A stretch of DNA of 64,000 nucleotides from Piromyces finnis (lineage: Eukaryota; Neocallimastigomycota; Neocallimastigomycetes; Neocallimastigales; Neocallimastigaceae). The stretch spans positions 62,001 through 126,000 of the forward strand of contig MCFH01000063.1 of assembly GCA_002104945.1 (NCBI GenBank), read 5' to 3'. The position numbers were made by a program, and so were the translations under genes. Numbering within the stretch: position 1 is the stretch's first letter; each line of letters opens with the position of its first letter. Positions 13,186 through 25,261 of the stretch are shown in pieces. The notes beneath the pieces are model-generated. The model did no database searches. It saw only the letters and a program-made list of their open reading frames with translations, and was not told where the DNA came from.

Positions 13186-13289
13186 AATAAAATAAATACA
13201 TATTTTAAAATATATGTGTATATTTTTTGCTAAATACAATAAAATAAATACATATTTTAAAATATATGTGTATATTTTTTGCTAAATAC
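13186..13289. repeat. Perfect tandem duplication, 52-bp unit
   Basis: Copies 13186-13237 and 13238-13289 are identical and lie just downstream of the GPI-protein gene. Probably a recent replication-slippage duplication. Confidence 0.85.
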
Positions 13290-13468
13290 GAAAGTGTTAA
13301 AATTATTTTACAAAGCAAATTCCAATATTTTAATAATGGAAAAGGCATCATTCATGATATTTCATTCTTAGAAATATAAAAAAAAAAATGAAAAATAATA
13401 TTTTTGAAAAAAGTGATTATTTTAAAAAAAATATATATATATTTTTCAATTTGGTTATTTTATTTTAA

Positions 13469-14384
13469 TTACATAAAAAAATAGAATAAAAAGAATATAA
13501 AATAACTGAAAATTAATTTTTTATTATTAATTGAAAAGCCAGAATTATCATTTTCATTAAATAAATTATTATCATCATTCGTTGTAATTGTTGGTGGTGA
13601 TGTAGTTGTTGTACTTAAAGTTGGTGTTGGTAATGGTTCTGGCTTTTTATCATAGATATCTTGTTCCTTTACACTCCTTCATCATTAATTGAAAATGTTT
13701 TATCACCTATATCATTTATAAGAATTTCTCTTTGAAGTAGGGTTCTGATGATGTATTTTCATAATATGAAATAATTCCTATAATATTTTATTATTTATTA
13801 TTTATATAAAATTTTTAATTAATCAATGAGTTGTTTGATTTATTTATTAATTATTTGAATTACAACATTGTTGTAAACTATTATTATATTATTATGTGAT
13901 ATTGATATCTATGGGACATAACCATAAATAATTGTTAGTATGAAATATATGGCATAGAACTCTTTTGATAATTTACCTTTTTCTGCGGAAATATTCATAA
14001 AGGTGCAATCTTCAAATGAAACATTGGTATATTCACTTAATGAAAATGAAACACCTCCATAATATTTTGCTGTGGTATCTATAACTTCATCTTCTTTAAA
14101 TGAAATTTTGTTTTCATAATTTTGAGATAAGGAAGTCCCTTGTAATATAGAGTATTCTTTTTGATCCTAGTATCTCCTTCTAATGGAAAAGCAATAGATC
14201 CTTCTCCAATTTTTATTATACGATCTTCATTAGCATTTTCCCTTACTAAAAAATCATCTAATTTTTTATCTATTACAACACCATTACAAATAATCTCTAC
14301 TGAGGCTTAACTTTCTTCACAAAATACGAATTTTATACATAGGAATGATATTAATAGAAATAATTTTGATAGATGCGTAGTCAT
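13469..14384 (-). pseudogene. Broken gene for a secreted/membrane-anchored, beta-helix-like protein
   Basis: Reading leftward from an ATG at 14384 there is a signal peptide (MTTHLSKLFLLISFL..) and then an in-frame TAA after FCEES. Coding then resumes (ASVEIICNGVVIDKKL). A frameshift follows near GDTRI, then ISFKEDEVIDT and VSFEDCTFMNIS, the phrasing of repeated beta-helix strands. A plausible intron (GTAAAT to TATTATAG, about 13980-13780) leads to GIISYYENTSSEP, and another shift to EILINDIGDKTFSI. A Pro/Thr-rich stalk and a hydrophobic C-terminus (KLIFSYFIFFLFYFF) end at TAA 13471-13469. The order signal peptide, beta-helix, stalk, membrane tail suggests a former surface protein. At least one stop and two frameshifts make it a pseudogene. 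Family assignment is weak. Confidence 0.6.
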
Positions 14385-15162
14385 AGTAATTCATAATGTT
14401 TATTAGAATATCTCTCTATATATATAAATTAAAAATTTAAATGTTTATATTATAATAATAATTTTTGACAATCTTCTTTTTTTATATTATTATTCTTTTT
14501 AAAATTATTTATTAAAATTCAAATTAAATAAACCAAGGATGAATTGTTTACAACTTTAATAATATTCTAAAAAAAAACTTTATTATCAGTTTTTTACTTG
14601 TTTACTCTATCTATAATAATTTTAATCTACTTTACAGTAAAAAAAAAAATATTTTTAGTCATCTAAGTTTAATAATTTAATAATATTACCCTGGTTAATA
14701 AAATTATATCATCTCTTTACCTCTTCATCACTACGTTATAATGATAATTAATATTAATACATTATATTACAATTACAAAAAAATAAATAAATTTCAAATT
14801 TTAATAATTTAAAATAAAAGGTTTATAATTTTTATGCCTTTATCCTTTATATATATATATATATAAAAATAGAGTGTTATTATTATAGTTTATATTTAAC
14901 TTTATTATTATTATTATTATTATTGTTTTAATTAAACACTTTACATTATATTACATTTTATTTTTTAATTATTGATATTGATACATTAAACAATACAAAA
15001 ATATAAACTCTTCGGATTCCCATATAATACTATTACTAAAAAAAAAAATTTATATATGTATATATAAAAATTAAAAAAAAAAAAAAAAAAAAAAAGATAG
15101 GATAAATAGAATAGATTCAAAAAATTTTATTTGTTTTGAGAATTATCACCAGAGATAAGACT
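14385..15162. other. AT-rich region between pseudogene and DNA polymerase gene
   Basis: Microsatellite ATT/TATA runs and a 24-base A run near 15074. It holds the 3' flank of the polymerase gene. No coding sequence recognised. Confidence 0.55.
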
Positions 15163-18100
15163 TTAGATTAAATCACTAATACTTGTATTATATGTTTTTA
15201 ATAAATTTTTAAAATTGGCTTCAATATAATGATAATAATAATAATTATAATCAAGTTTTGGTTGAATAATTTCATTATTTTTGGATGCTTTTTCACTTAT
15301 ATTATTATATAAATCCATTGACATGATTTTATCACCTAGTAATGAAGAATCTTTACGGAATGAAAAGGTGTTGGTATCAATAATAATATAATCTACTTTT
15401 TCACCGACTTTGTATTCTAAATTGTATTGTTTATGATTATTAACAAAAAGTAAAACGTAGTAGGATTTATTTACATATTTTTGATTAATAGTTAATTTCA
15501 TGATGAGTTTCTCTAACGGAACCTTTCCCGACAACAATTCATTTTTCATTTCTAAAACTTTTTCGCGAATTAAGCTTTCAGGATAACCGTAGAGAATCAT
15601 GTATAAAAATATTTTGTAATAGTCTCGTATATAAGTACAGGTACTCTTTTTTATCAAATCAATTCCTTTAATATACAATTCTTGTTTATTTGTAAGAATA
15701 CCACAATACTTCTTTTTCGAAAGAATAAGCATTTTTGTAAAAGTATTCTCGTATTTTAAATGCATTCCTTCTGGCAATTGATTTGTTACAAATTCTGCTA
15801 TGGTTTTACTATCCTCAATAAATTTAAAAATAGCTTTTTCGTCATCCTCAGTCATCGTGTCATTAGTACATGGTTTGTCGATATCTTTTTTTATCTTTTT
15901 ATATTCTATTAAACACGAATCAGTATCCCCATAAATAACCCTAAATTGTGTAAAATTATGAATTAAACTAATTGCTTTATTTAAATAATTTCTACCCATA
16001 CCTGTGGTGCATTCAGCCCCTGGTAAAAATCGTAAAAATTTTAAAGACTTCGAACCAAGACAGCCATATATAGAATTAGCCTGTATTTTAAGAGCATATT
16101 GACGTTTATCGTATATAATATTATCAAATCCGGTGGCGTCTTTTAACATTCCTTTATAACGAATTCTTTCCGATAGTAATATTTTCATCATACGTGGTAA
16201 TATACCAACATGATTTTTAGTAAAATAATATACCTTTTCGCCAATATCAATAGTATGATACGTATCCGGTGAGTGATTCTTTATTTCATCATTATCAATT
16301 AACGTTGTATAACATATATTATGGGTGATGATAACACTTGGATATAAACTGGTAAAATCTAGCATGGTACAATAATCATATAATCCAGAGGTTGGTTCAA
16401 TGACCTTAGCCCCCTTATAACTATTAATATTTGATTTATCTACATCAATACAAATATCATTATCATTACAATATTTGAATAATAAATTTGAGAATTTTTT
16501 ACTTTGACCGCATTTGTAAATTTCATCTAAACGAACTCTTGATATTTTAGCGATTTCTAAAAGTTCAATCCATTGGTGTGACACATGAAATATTTCTAAT
16601 GTCAAAATAGAATCCATAATACAATACTTGGCAACCTTTGTCAATGATTCTTCAGTATTCTCGTAAATTAACTGAAACATCTCTTTATAGGATAAATCAA
16701 TTTTGTGTTTATTTAATAATTGTTCTGATACATAATTTAAACTAGCCGATGGCAAATTTAGAGATCGAGCGTATTTAAACATATCAATTGCAATACGACC
16801 TGGGATTTGTAATTCAATTTCATTCTCCAAAATATTTGAAAATTTTGTTGGTTTTTCTTTTATGCGAGAAGCTGTAAATGGAGAGTTAATTTTATTTGGA
16901 ATTAAATACATACCAGCTCTTTGAGCTAAATATTTATAATCAAATCCAAAAGTATTGTATCCAATAATTAAATCTGGATCTGATTTACGAATTTGACTAA
17001 AAAATTCAACAATTAAATCATATTCTGTGTCAACATAAATAATCTCATAATTTTCATTAGCTCCATCATACTTTACTTTTTTTTTATTCTTGGGGTTTTC
17101 ACGTTTTTTAATGAATTCTTCTATATCTTCATATGAGCTTTCTTTTTCTTTCTTATCATTAACATTAGATGTAGTATTTGTAATATTTGTAGTATTTGTA
17201 GTATTTGTAGTATTTGTAGTATTTGTAGTATTTGTAGTATTTGTAGTATTTGTAGTATTTGTAGTATTTGTAGTATTTGTAGTATTTGTAGTATTTGTTG
17301 TATTTGTAGTATTTGTTGTATTTGTAGTATTTGTAGTATTTGTAGTATTTGTAGTATTTGTAATGTTTGTAGTAGTTGTGGTAGTTGTTTCTATTCTGTC
17401 GCATTCAATACTATTATTTATTATATTTTTTAATCGATCAAATCTTTCTTTACTATCAATTTCATTACTACAGGCATTACTATATTTTAACATTTGACTT
17501 AATCTATAAAATCTATTTGCAGTATCATTAAAAATTAAGTTGTTTTTACCTTCATCATTATTGTCTTTACTATCATTATTTGATGACGGTCTATCACCAT
17601 TATTATTAGTAGGAGCGATAGTAGTAGTGATAGTAGTAGTAGGAGCATTATTATTATTGCTATTATTACTGTTGTTATTACTATCATTATTGTTGTTGCT
17701 ATTATTATTGTTGTTGTTGTTGTTATTATTATTTTCAGAAGTAGTAGTAGCACTTAATTCCTTATGATCTTCATCACCATTTTTATCTTTATTATTTTTA
17801 CTGTTTATCTTTTTAACATTACCTTCCTCAAAAATAGAATAGTTTTTAAATGCTTCATTGAATTTCTCTATATTAAGAAATGAAATAAATTCTGGATCGA
17901 CTTCTTCATTGTCAACACGATTAATAATATTATTTTTATCTGTATATTTCAAGCATATGGCTATATTTTTTTGATAATCTTTATACTTGTATACCATACT
18001 GATAGTGGATATGAAATCTCCATAATTATAGCTATTTGGAAATGATTCAAAATCGTGAGACATACATTCAATATCAAATGATAATATTGATGGTACAGGA

Positions 18101-18558
18101 TACCCAGAAATATCCTTATTATTATGAATGTTTTTATAGCTAATTATATATTCAGTTTCGTAGATAGTATAGTGTTCTGTGTCATTTTTTTGATACTCAT
18201 TTGAAGAAATCCATCCAACGGTGTCAAGATCTTGTTCAGCAAGAAAGGTAGATACAATATCAACGTTAAGTAAAGTTGCCTTATAATAATAATATTCGTT
18301 GTAATTATTAAATGTAATTTTATAGATATCCTTTTTTCCCTCATTATAACAACGTAATAATTTTTTACTTAAAATTTCTTTTTTATACATATAATGCTTT
18401 GATTTATAATCAATTGATTCTGAATATTTATATATTGGGAAGTCATTAATAACGATTGATATTTTTGAATCATTTTTATCATAACCAAATCCAATAATAA
18501 TTGGATGTTTATTATTTATGTGTAATTCCCAATTGTAAATAAAACAAGTTAGTGTCAT
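15163..18558 (-). CDS. Family B DNA polymerase of viral type, with exonuclease
   Basis: 1131 residues, one exon, ATG at 18558. The 3'-5' exonuclease is complete: Exo I FDIEC (about 161), Exo II IIGYNTFGFDY (about 530), Exo III YCIMDS. The polymerase motifs are intact: DFTSLYPSV (about 734), KIQANSIYG (about 822) and YGDTDS (about 875), then KKKYCG and KGIDL. Between Exo I and Exo II lie about 200 residues of low-complexity insert (Asn runs; an Asn-Thr-Thr run). There is no C-terminal Cys-rich zinc-finger pair, unlike nuclear polymerase delta, and the core without inserts is about 930 residues. Motif B (KIQANSIYG) and the missing zinc fingers point to a dsDNA-virus-type enzyme, perhaps an endogenised large-virus gene. 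Which virus group cannot be told by eye. No other viral gene is visible next to it. The frame is fully open, so it may be recent or under selection. Confidence 0.85.
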   Translation of the reverse strand: MTLTCFIYNWELHINNKHPIIIGFGYDKNDSKISIVINDFPIYKYSESIDYKSKHYMYKKEILSKKLLRCYNEGKKDIYKITFNNYNEYYYYKATLLNVDIVSTFLAEQDLDTVGWISSNEYQKNDTEHYTIYETEYIISYKNIHNNKDISGYPVPSILSFDIECMSHDFESFPNSYNYGDFISTISMVYKYKDYQKNIAICLKYTDKNNIINRVDNEEVDPEFISFLNIEKFNEAFKNYSIFEEGNVKKINSKNNKDKNGDEDHKELSATTTSENNNNNNNNNNNSNNNNDSNNNSNNSNNNNAPTTTITTTIAPTNNNGDRPSSNNDSKDNNDEGKNNLIFNDTANRFYRLSQMLKYSNACSNEIDSKERFDRLKNIINNSIECDRIETTTTTTTNITNTTNTTNTTNTTNTTNTTNTTNTTNTTNTTNTTNTTNTTNTTNTTNTTNTTNTTNTTNITNTTSNVNDKKEKESSYEDIEEFIKKRENPKNKKKVKYDGANENYEIIYVDTEYDLIVEFFSQIRKSDPDLIIGYNTFGFDYKYLAQRAGMYLIPNKINSPFTASRIKEKPTKFSNILENEIELQIPGRIAIDMFKYARSLNLPSASLNYVSEQLLNKHKIDLSYKEMFQLIYENTEESLTKVAKYCIMDSILTLEIFHVSHQWIELLEIAKISRVRLDEIYKCGQSKKFSNLLFKYCNDNDICIDVDKSNINSYKGAKVIEPTSGLYDYCTMLDFTSLYPSVIITHNICYTTLIDNDEIKNHSPDTYHTIDIGEKVYYFTKNHVGILPRMMKILLSERIRYKGMLKDATGFDNIIYDKRQYALKIQANSIYGCLGSKSLKFLRFLPGAECTTGMGRNYLNKAISLIHNFTQFRVIYGDTDSCLIEYKKIKKDIDKPCTNDTMTEDDEKAIFKFIEDSKTIAEFVTNQLPEGMHLKYENTFTKMLILSKKKYCGILTNKQELYIKGIDLIKKSTCTYIRDYYKIFLYMILYGYPESLIREKVLEMKNELLSGKVPLEKLIMKLTINQKYVNKSYYVLLFVNNHKQYNLEYKVGEKVDYIIIDTNTFSFRKDSSLLGDKIMSMDLYNNISEKASKNNEIIQPKLDYNYYYYHYIEANFKNLLKTYNTSISDLI
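17171..17365. repeat. 9-bp coding minisatellite inside the polymerase gene
   Basis: About 20 tandem units, read as Asn-Thr-Thr on the coding strand, with two units carrying a silent or near-silent change. It sits in the insert between Exo I and Exo II. The unit length is a multiple of three, so expansion keeps the frame. Confidence 0.95.
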
Positions 18559-18799
18559 GATAATTATATATCATATTTATTAAGATTTAATATAAAGAGA
18601 TAATAATATTATTAATTAAAAATTAATAAAAATTGTATGAATTTTGTGATGTTATAATGGCTATTGCATTGCTATTTAATATATATTATATTAAAGCTCT
18701 ATACTATAACAATTAACATTTAATGGTAATATTTATAATTAAATTACTTATGTAACATAATTATAAAATTGCAAGAAATTTCATGTTTTATAGTTTTAT

Positions 18800-18905
18800 C
18801 ATTCATTTATTCATTCATTTATTTATTTATTCATTTATTTATTCATTTATTTATTCATTCATTTATTCATTCATTCATTTATTTATTTATTCATTTATTC
18901 TATAG
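18800..18905. repeat. Imperfect (TTCA)(TTTA) tetranucleotide repeat
   Basis: Interleaved TTCA and TTTA units of about 105 bp, about 240 bp upstream of the polymerase start. Confidence 0.85.
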
Positions 18906-21900
18906 TCATTCATTTAATTAATCATATGTTAAACTTTATAAATTTATGTAAGGATTACATTAATTTTCAACTTATTTTATAATTATACAAAGTTTTTTAA
19001 TAATATTTAAAATATAATTAAAAAAAAAAGAATAGTGTATTTATTAGTTTATTAGAATTAAATAGTATGACATTAATGTCATTAAAATAAAAATTATAAT
19101 TCTTTTTTTTTTTAAAAAAAATATAAAAAGTAGCCATAAATTTAAATTTTTACTTTTTATAACATAATAAAATGTATATATAATGTATATATAATGTTTG
19201 TTTGTAATAAGATAGGAAGATATCCATAAAAATATTTTATTGAAATACAAATAAATATATAAAAAAGTTTTGATCCCAATTATTACTTTTTCTTTATATC
19301 AATCCTACATATAACAACCTCCTATATTATGATTATATTTTAAATATAATTTTTTAACAATAATGAAAAATATGGCTTAACTTTGTTTTATAAAGAATCA
19401 TCATTTAATCATTTAATCGTTTTGAATAATACACTTGAATAGTAACATAAATTTGATGATTATTTGATTTCATTACATTATTGTTTATATGTAAATCTTT
19501 AAAAATATATATATGTACACATTTTTATGTATCTAAGATATCTAGAAAAAAAAATAAAAATAAAAACTAAAGAGATATACATAATACATACATAAATCTC
19601 TTTAATCAAAAAAAAAAAAAAGAATTGCAATAATTATTAGTTGTTTCAAATGATAGTATATATATATATATACTGAAATTTAAAAATTTAATATTTATGA
19701 TATAAATTCAATGTAAGACCTAAACCAATTTTAAAATAACTAAATATTAGTAAATTGATTCTTTCTTTTTTTAAAAAGTATTTCTCTTTTTTACAATAGG
19801 AATACTTGATGCTCTATTCCCAACACAAACATCCTTTCTTCTCTAATCTTTAAAAAGATTGTCCCAAAAAGCCAAAGTTGTTTAAAATTTTTAATTAATG
19901 ACAAACTCAAAATCTCTCACTAATTTATTATTTTTATTTTCCATTTTAATTAAAAAAATTTTTTTAAATTTTTTTTTTTTAAAATTATCCCATATAAAAA
20001 AAAAATAAATAAAACCGAAAAAAGTATAATAAATAATGTTTTATTATTCTATAAATTAAAAAAAGTGAAAACTTTTTAAAAAAAAAAAAAGTATTATAAT
20101 TATTTATCATTTTCTTTTTATTTTTTTATGATATTTAAAAGTGAGGTTAAATGAATATTATAAAATTAGTCATTCTTTCATTCATTTCATCTGTTATAAA
20201 TTATATTAAATAAGGTTTGATTAAAGGAGCAAATTAAAATTATATTAAAATCATTTTTAAAGAAAAAACAATTTCATAATATTCAAAAATGGTTTAATGA
20301 ATACTTTTGAAAATGGTGTTTTTTATTATTATTAATAAGAAAGAAAAAAAAAAAGCTAATTGTATAAATATTAATTAATGAATTAAATAAATGTTTAATC
20401 ATTTAAATTTTTTTTTTCTTTAACAAAAATAAATTATTAAACTTTTTAAAGATGTTTATTTTACTTTTTATTAATAATTTTTTTTAAAAAAAAAAAAAAA
20501 CAACTAATTAATTTAAATTCTATTTTATTATTATTAATTGAACCATCACAATTTAATTTTGGAAATTATGATTTTAATCTATTTAATGAAAGAAAAACAA
20601 TCAAGGCTATTTACTAAATTAAATAGAATATTGATTTTTATTTATAATAAATCATGAAAGTATGTCATAATCATTATTAATATTGGAATTTCTTATGTAT
20701 TATTCTGTGCTCAGCTCATGTCTCTTTTCCTATAGAAATATTTGCATTTTATTATAATAGTCAATTCCATTTTAATTTTCATTGTTCTATCTCATTTTAA
20801 TACATTTTAACACACAATCAGTCAATGTATTGTATTGTATTGTATTGTAATTTTTTTAATAAGCATCTCCACACCCTATTGTTGTATCATAAATACAATA
20901 AAAACAATAATACATTAGGCAATATCAAGACGCTAGAGGAAGCTTTAATGTACAACTTTGTTTTTATTTTGCCATGCAAGTCATCAATAACTAATCATTT
21001 TCTTTTTTTAAAAAAAAGAACCTTTTTTTGTTACAATTACTTTCCTAATAAAGTCATGTAATTGTATTACAAAATAAATTAAAAAGTGATAACTTTATGA
21101 TATTAAGGAATGTTATGAGTTTTATGCGTTTAATCAGTTTCATGACTCAAATTAAAAAGTGATATAATTTTAATTTATTTATTATTTAAACTTTTTTAAT
21201 TTATATTCAATATAAATAATATAAATTTAAATTTATTCTATATTAAATATATTATATAATAAAATTAATATATTGTTCATTTAATTTCATTTATATTAAC
21301 AAATTAGTATTTTATACGTTATTCTTTTTTAAAAAAAAAACAACAAAAAGAAAGATAACATAGTTTTTTTTTTATTATAAAGTATAAGTATATATTTAAT
21401 ATATTAATCTCTATTTTATACATTTAATTGAAAAAATAAACTTTTTTTCATTGATCATCAAAAAAAAAAAAAAAAAGAAAGTCAGCCTTTTATCCCTTTT
21501 TTAATATTAAATTATTGTTATGTTTATATAATTTCATATTTTATTTTTATTAATCCCCACTTCTCCTTCACATTATTGAATAATTATAATTTAATAGTTT
21601 TCATTAGGATGAGAATATCAATTTAAAAATTCAACAAAACCAATTCTTTTTCTCTTTATTAGAGATAAAGATAAAATTACTATTTTTGGTATTTATTATT
21701 ATTATTATTATTATTATTTTAGTTTTGAAACAAAAAAAAAAAAGAAAACTATTACATAATTGTAAAGTAAGCATGAAAAAGCTATACCAATAATAAAATA
21801 TAATTATAATATATAATAATAATAATATATATATTAATATCAATAATAATACTATTACTACTAATAAAATATAATATTTAATATTTAATAATACTAGGCT

Positions 21901-22006
21901 ACTTATTAATATATTAATCACAATTATTCTGAGTTATAATATTTATATTTAATAAAGTTCGGAGTGTATACAATTTATTAATAAATAAAGTTAATTAAAA
22001 TGACTT

Positions 22007-22028
22007 ATTTGTATTACGTAATACAAAT
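22007..22028. promoter_or_regulatory. Perfect 22-bp palindrome centred on TTACGTAA
   Basis: Two 11-bp arms meet without a loop at TTACGTAA, the kind of core bound by bZIP dimers. It lies 875 bp upstream of the CotH-dockerin start codon. A regulatory role is only inferred. Confidence 0.4.
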
Positions 22029-22902
22029 GATACTAGCAAAAGCATGAGGAGATTTAATTTTTATTCCTCATAATAACAATCATATTAAAATGCCAATTTA
22101 ATTTAACTTTATTTGATATAAAAAAAAGTCTTTATGATTTAAAGTATATTAATTAATATTCCTATTTACTCTAATAAATGTATTATTATATATTATCATT
22201 GTATTTATTATATATAAATGAATATATTTAATAATTTATTTTATATCAAAATTAATAAAAAAAATATTATTCATTAAATTAAAAAAGAAAATAAGAAAAT
22301 GATCTATTTATATTAATATTTAATAGTATCATAAAAAATATATTATCCCTAAAAAAAATTAATTAAAAATGATTATAATTTAAATTTATATATAAAAGGA
22401 CAAAAAAATCTGTTTCTTTTTAAACAAAATTAAAAGTTACTCTCTTTTTTTTTTCAAAGAAAAAAGAAAAAAAAGTTGGTAGTTTATTAAAAAAAAAAAA
22501 GAGAAAAATTATTATTAAAAGATAGTTTTAATTATAACTAAATAAAAAACGTTGTTAATTAACAAATATCAAAAATAATAATAAGAAGAATTAAAAAAAA
22601 AAAAAAGTTTATTATTACAGGATAATAATAATTTGAAAAGAAGCTAACATAAAAAATTAAAAACCTTTTTAAATAGTTAAATATTTGATATATTTAATAT
22701 TATCTAAATTATATATATTTATAATATATTACATAACCTTGAAAGTATTTTTAAAAGAAGTAAAAAAAAAAAAAAAAAAAAAACTATATATAATATAATC
22801 TTTTTAAGGAAATAATAATATTTTAAATATATAAAAAGTATTTTATTAAAAATTATTAGCATTAAAATAAAAACCAAAAAATAAAAAAGAAATAAAATAA
22901 TA

Positions 22903-25261
22903 ATGAAATTAAATTACCTTCTTTCCACCTTAGCTGTTAGTTTTGGCTTAGCTAAAGCTAGTACAGATTTTTTCAAAAATGTTAAAAGAGCAGAAATCTT
23001 TGAAAAAACTGAATTTAATATGCCAACTATTCGTATTAACTTTTCAGAAGAAAGTTATAACCGTTTTCATTTAACTTACAAGTGTTTATATGATACCCAT
23101 CCTTTAATTGATAATGAAAATGAAGATTGTTTTACCGCTCCTTGGGTCAATTATACTGAAGTTGTTTCATCCCTTGTATCAAAGCAATACCTTACTACTA
23201 CAAAGTTATCTGAGAAACAAAAAAAGTTAATTGGTGACCCAAACCTTAGTTATGATAATTTTAAAAGTATTGTTGCTACTGGAAGCTCTATTTCATTAAA
23301 GGAAATTTTCTCTCAAAAACATACTATTGTTAATATTCCAAGTTTTGAAGATAAAAAGGCTTCTCTTGATTTTACACTTAATGGGTAAGTTTATTTTTTT
23401 TAAAAAAAAAAAAATAAAATTAAAAATAGATCTATAGCATCAATTATTATTATCACTATTGGTGTTTATCCTTTTTACAAAAAATTATAATTTTAGTTAT
23501 AAAAGTAAAAGAAATTCAAAATACTCATTCATAATAATAGTTTTATATATAATTTATAAATTATTAATTTTTCTTTTTTTTTCTTTTCATTATTTTTTTT
23601 TTAATTTTAAAATATTTATATGTTTGTATATATATATATATAGTGAAACTATCAAGAAGGATTCTATCAAGTTTTCAATTGGTGGTAAATACACTCAAAT
23701 CTTTGAAAAGCAACAATTTAACATTAAAATAAACAAAGGTGAATTATTAGGTAGACAACAACTTAGATTACGTTCTGAAGTTGTCGATCCAAGTTTTCTT
23801 CGTTCAAAGATTGGTTATGATTTAAGTAATATTTTAGGTTTCCCATCTGTTCAAGCTTCCTATGCTTTAGTCTACATTAATGATGATTATATGGGTCTTT
23901 ATTTACTTCGTGATATTTACAAGACTCAATGGATTGAATACAATTATGGTATTGCCAATACTACCTCCCTTTATAAATGTGATAGTAAATATGGTACTAG
24001 TTACTACTTTAATTGTGTTAATGATGATACTGAAGTCATGGATGATGCCTTCAAAGAATTTATTAAAAAGTTAGAAAAGGCCAAGAATACCACAGAACTT
24101 TCAAAATTCTTTGATGTTGACCTATACATTAAATGGCAAGCCTTTAAATATATTGTTGGTTCCTGGGATCATGTCACTAATATGCATAATCAATATGTTT
24201 TCTATAACGGTAAAAAATGGATGAACTTTTTATACGATTTTGATAGTGATTTTGGTGCCTACAAAACACCAAATAGTGCTCAATCCTTTACTAGTGAATC
24301 CTTAGAAATGAGTTATCCACTTTATAAAGTTCTTGGTTTAAGCAATACTCATCAAACCTTAGTTGCTAATATTAAGAGTATGGTATTTAACGGTTTCAAC
24401 CCAGTTAAACTTATACCAAGAATTGATGAACTTATGGAATACCTTTACCCATACATTTTAGAAGATCGTACTCCAGAAAATGAAACCACTCAACGTCCAG
24501 GTCACCTTGTTCGTCCAGATTTCAAGATTGAAAATGGTTTCACCATTGATGATCATCTCAAGAATGCTGAATTCCATAATTACTTTATTAAAAAGTATGA
24601 AAACACCAAGGATTATACTATTGATGAAATTTATGGTCTTAAACGTTGGATTATTGAAAGATTTAGATACATCTGTTCTAAATACAGTATTGATTGTTCT
24701 TTTGCCAAGGAATACTTGGAAGGTGGTAGTTACGTTCTTCCAAGTAAAGATTCCACAAAGGTTGAAATGGAACAACATCTCGGTGGTTGTATGAACACTG
24801 GTTATTCATGCTGTTCTAATCCAAATGCCTATGTTTACACTACCGATATCACCGGTAATTGGAGTATTGAAGGTAATTATTGGTGTTTAATTGTTAAGGA
24901 TGTTAAAACTACCACTACTACTACAACCACAACCACAACCACCACAACTACTACCACAACTACTACCACTACTACTACAAAGGCCGCTGAAACAACTTCT
25001 GCTGCTGACGATGACTGTTGGTCATTGGAAAGAGGTTACCCATGTTGTGTTAGTGCTACCAAGGTTTATTACACCTCTCAAAATGGTAAGACTTGGTCTG
25101 TTGAAAATGGTGATTGGTGTGGTATTAGAGATACTCCAGCAACTACTACTACCACTACCACCACCACCACCACTACTACTACTACTACTACTCAAGCTGA
25201 AGCTACAAAACAACCAGCTAAAGAACCTCAACAAAATCATAAGCCAGGAAAATGGTGGTAA
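22903..25261 (+). CDS. Secreted CotH-domain protein with two fungal dockerins
   Basis: Two exons, 22903-23384 and 23644-25261, joined at a GTAAGT donor and a TATATAG acceptor; total 2100 nt, 699 residues. Residues 1-19 are a signal peptide ending AKAS. A CotH domain fills about 30-470, with the conserved acidic motif YDFDSDFG near 357 and the LRLRSEVVDPSFLRSK stretch after the junction. Two dockerin modules follow at about 540-578 (GYSCC, NWSIEGNYWC) and 616-655 (GYPCC, TWSVENGDWCGI), each followed by a run of 15-25 Thr. In anaerobic fungi such dockerins dock proteins onto scaffoldins, and CotH proteins are recurrent cellulosome partners; CotH folds are kinase-like. Its exact role is unknown. 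An ATG at 23459 lies inside the intron and is not a start. Confidence 0.9.

Larger units (their letters stand above)
18559..22902. other. 4.3-kb AT-rich region between divergent genes
   Basis: It contains the promoters of the DNA polymerase (leftward) and the CotH gene (rightward). Visible structure: imperfect TTCA/TTTA repeats at about 18800-18905, many poly-A/T runs, and a 22-bp palindrome at 22007-22028. Short open frames here have no protein-like composition. Confidence 0.55.

Noticed and set aside
17090-17497. Plus-strand Val/Phe-rich open frame
   Set aside because: Shadow of the Asn-Thr-Thr repeat of the DNA polymerase on the other strand.
15163-18558. Nuclear DNA polymerase delta catalytic subunit
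   Set aside because: The C-terminal Cys-rich zinc-binding motifs are missing and several core motifs differ; viral type fits better.
15163-18558. Polinton/Maverick protein-primed polymerase
   Set aside because: No integrase, protease or terminal inverted repeats around it, and the linear arrangement of motifs lacks an obvious TPR insertion; a phylogeny would settle it.
20825-21061. Small plus-strand ORF of 78 codons
   Set aside because: Composition follows the AT-rich intergenic DNA; no motif, no secretion signal that fits, no neighbouring exon.
21631-21921. Small minus-strand hydrophobic ORF
   Set aside because: Ile/Leu/Tyr runs come from ATT/TAT repeats; no sign of selection.
23459-23643. 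Start codon of a separate gene in front of the CotH second exon
   Set aside because: This stretch is AT-rich, has GT-AG ends and encodes a Phe/Tyr/Ile run; removing it restores one frame of 700 codons.
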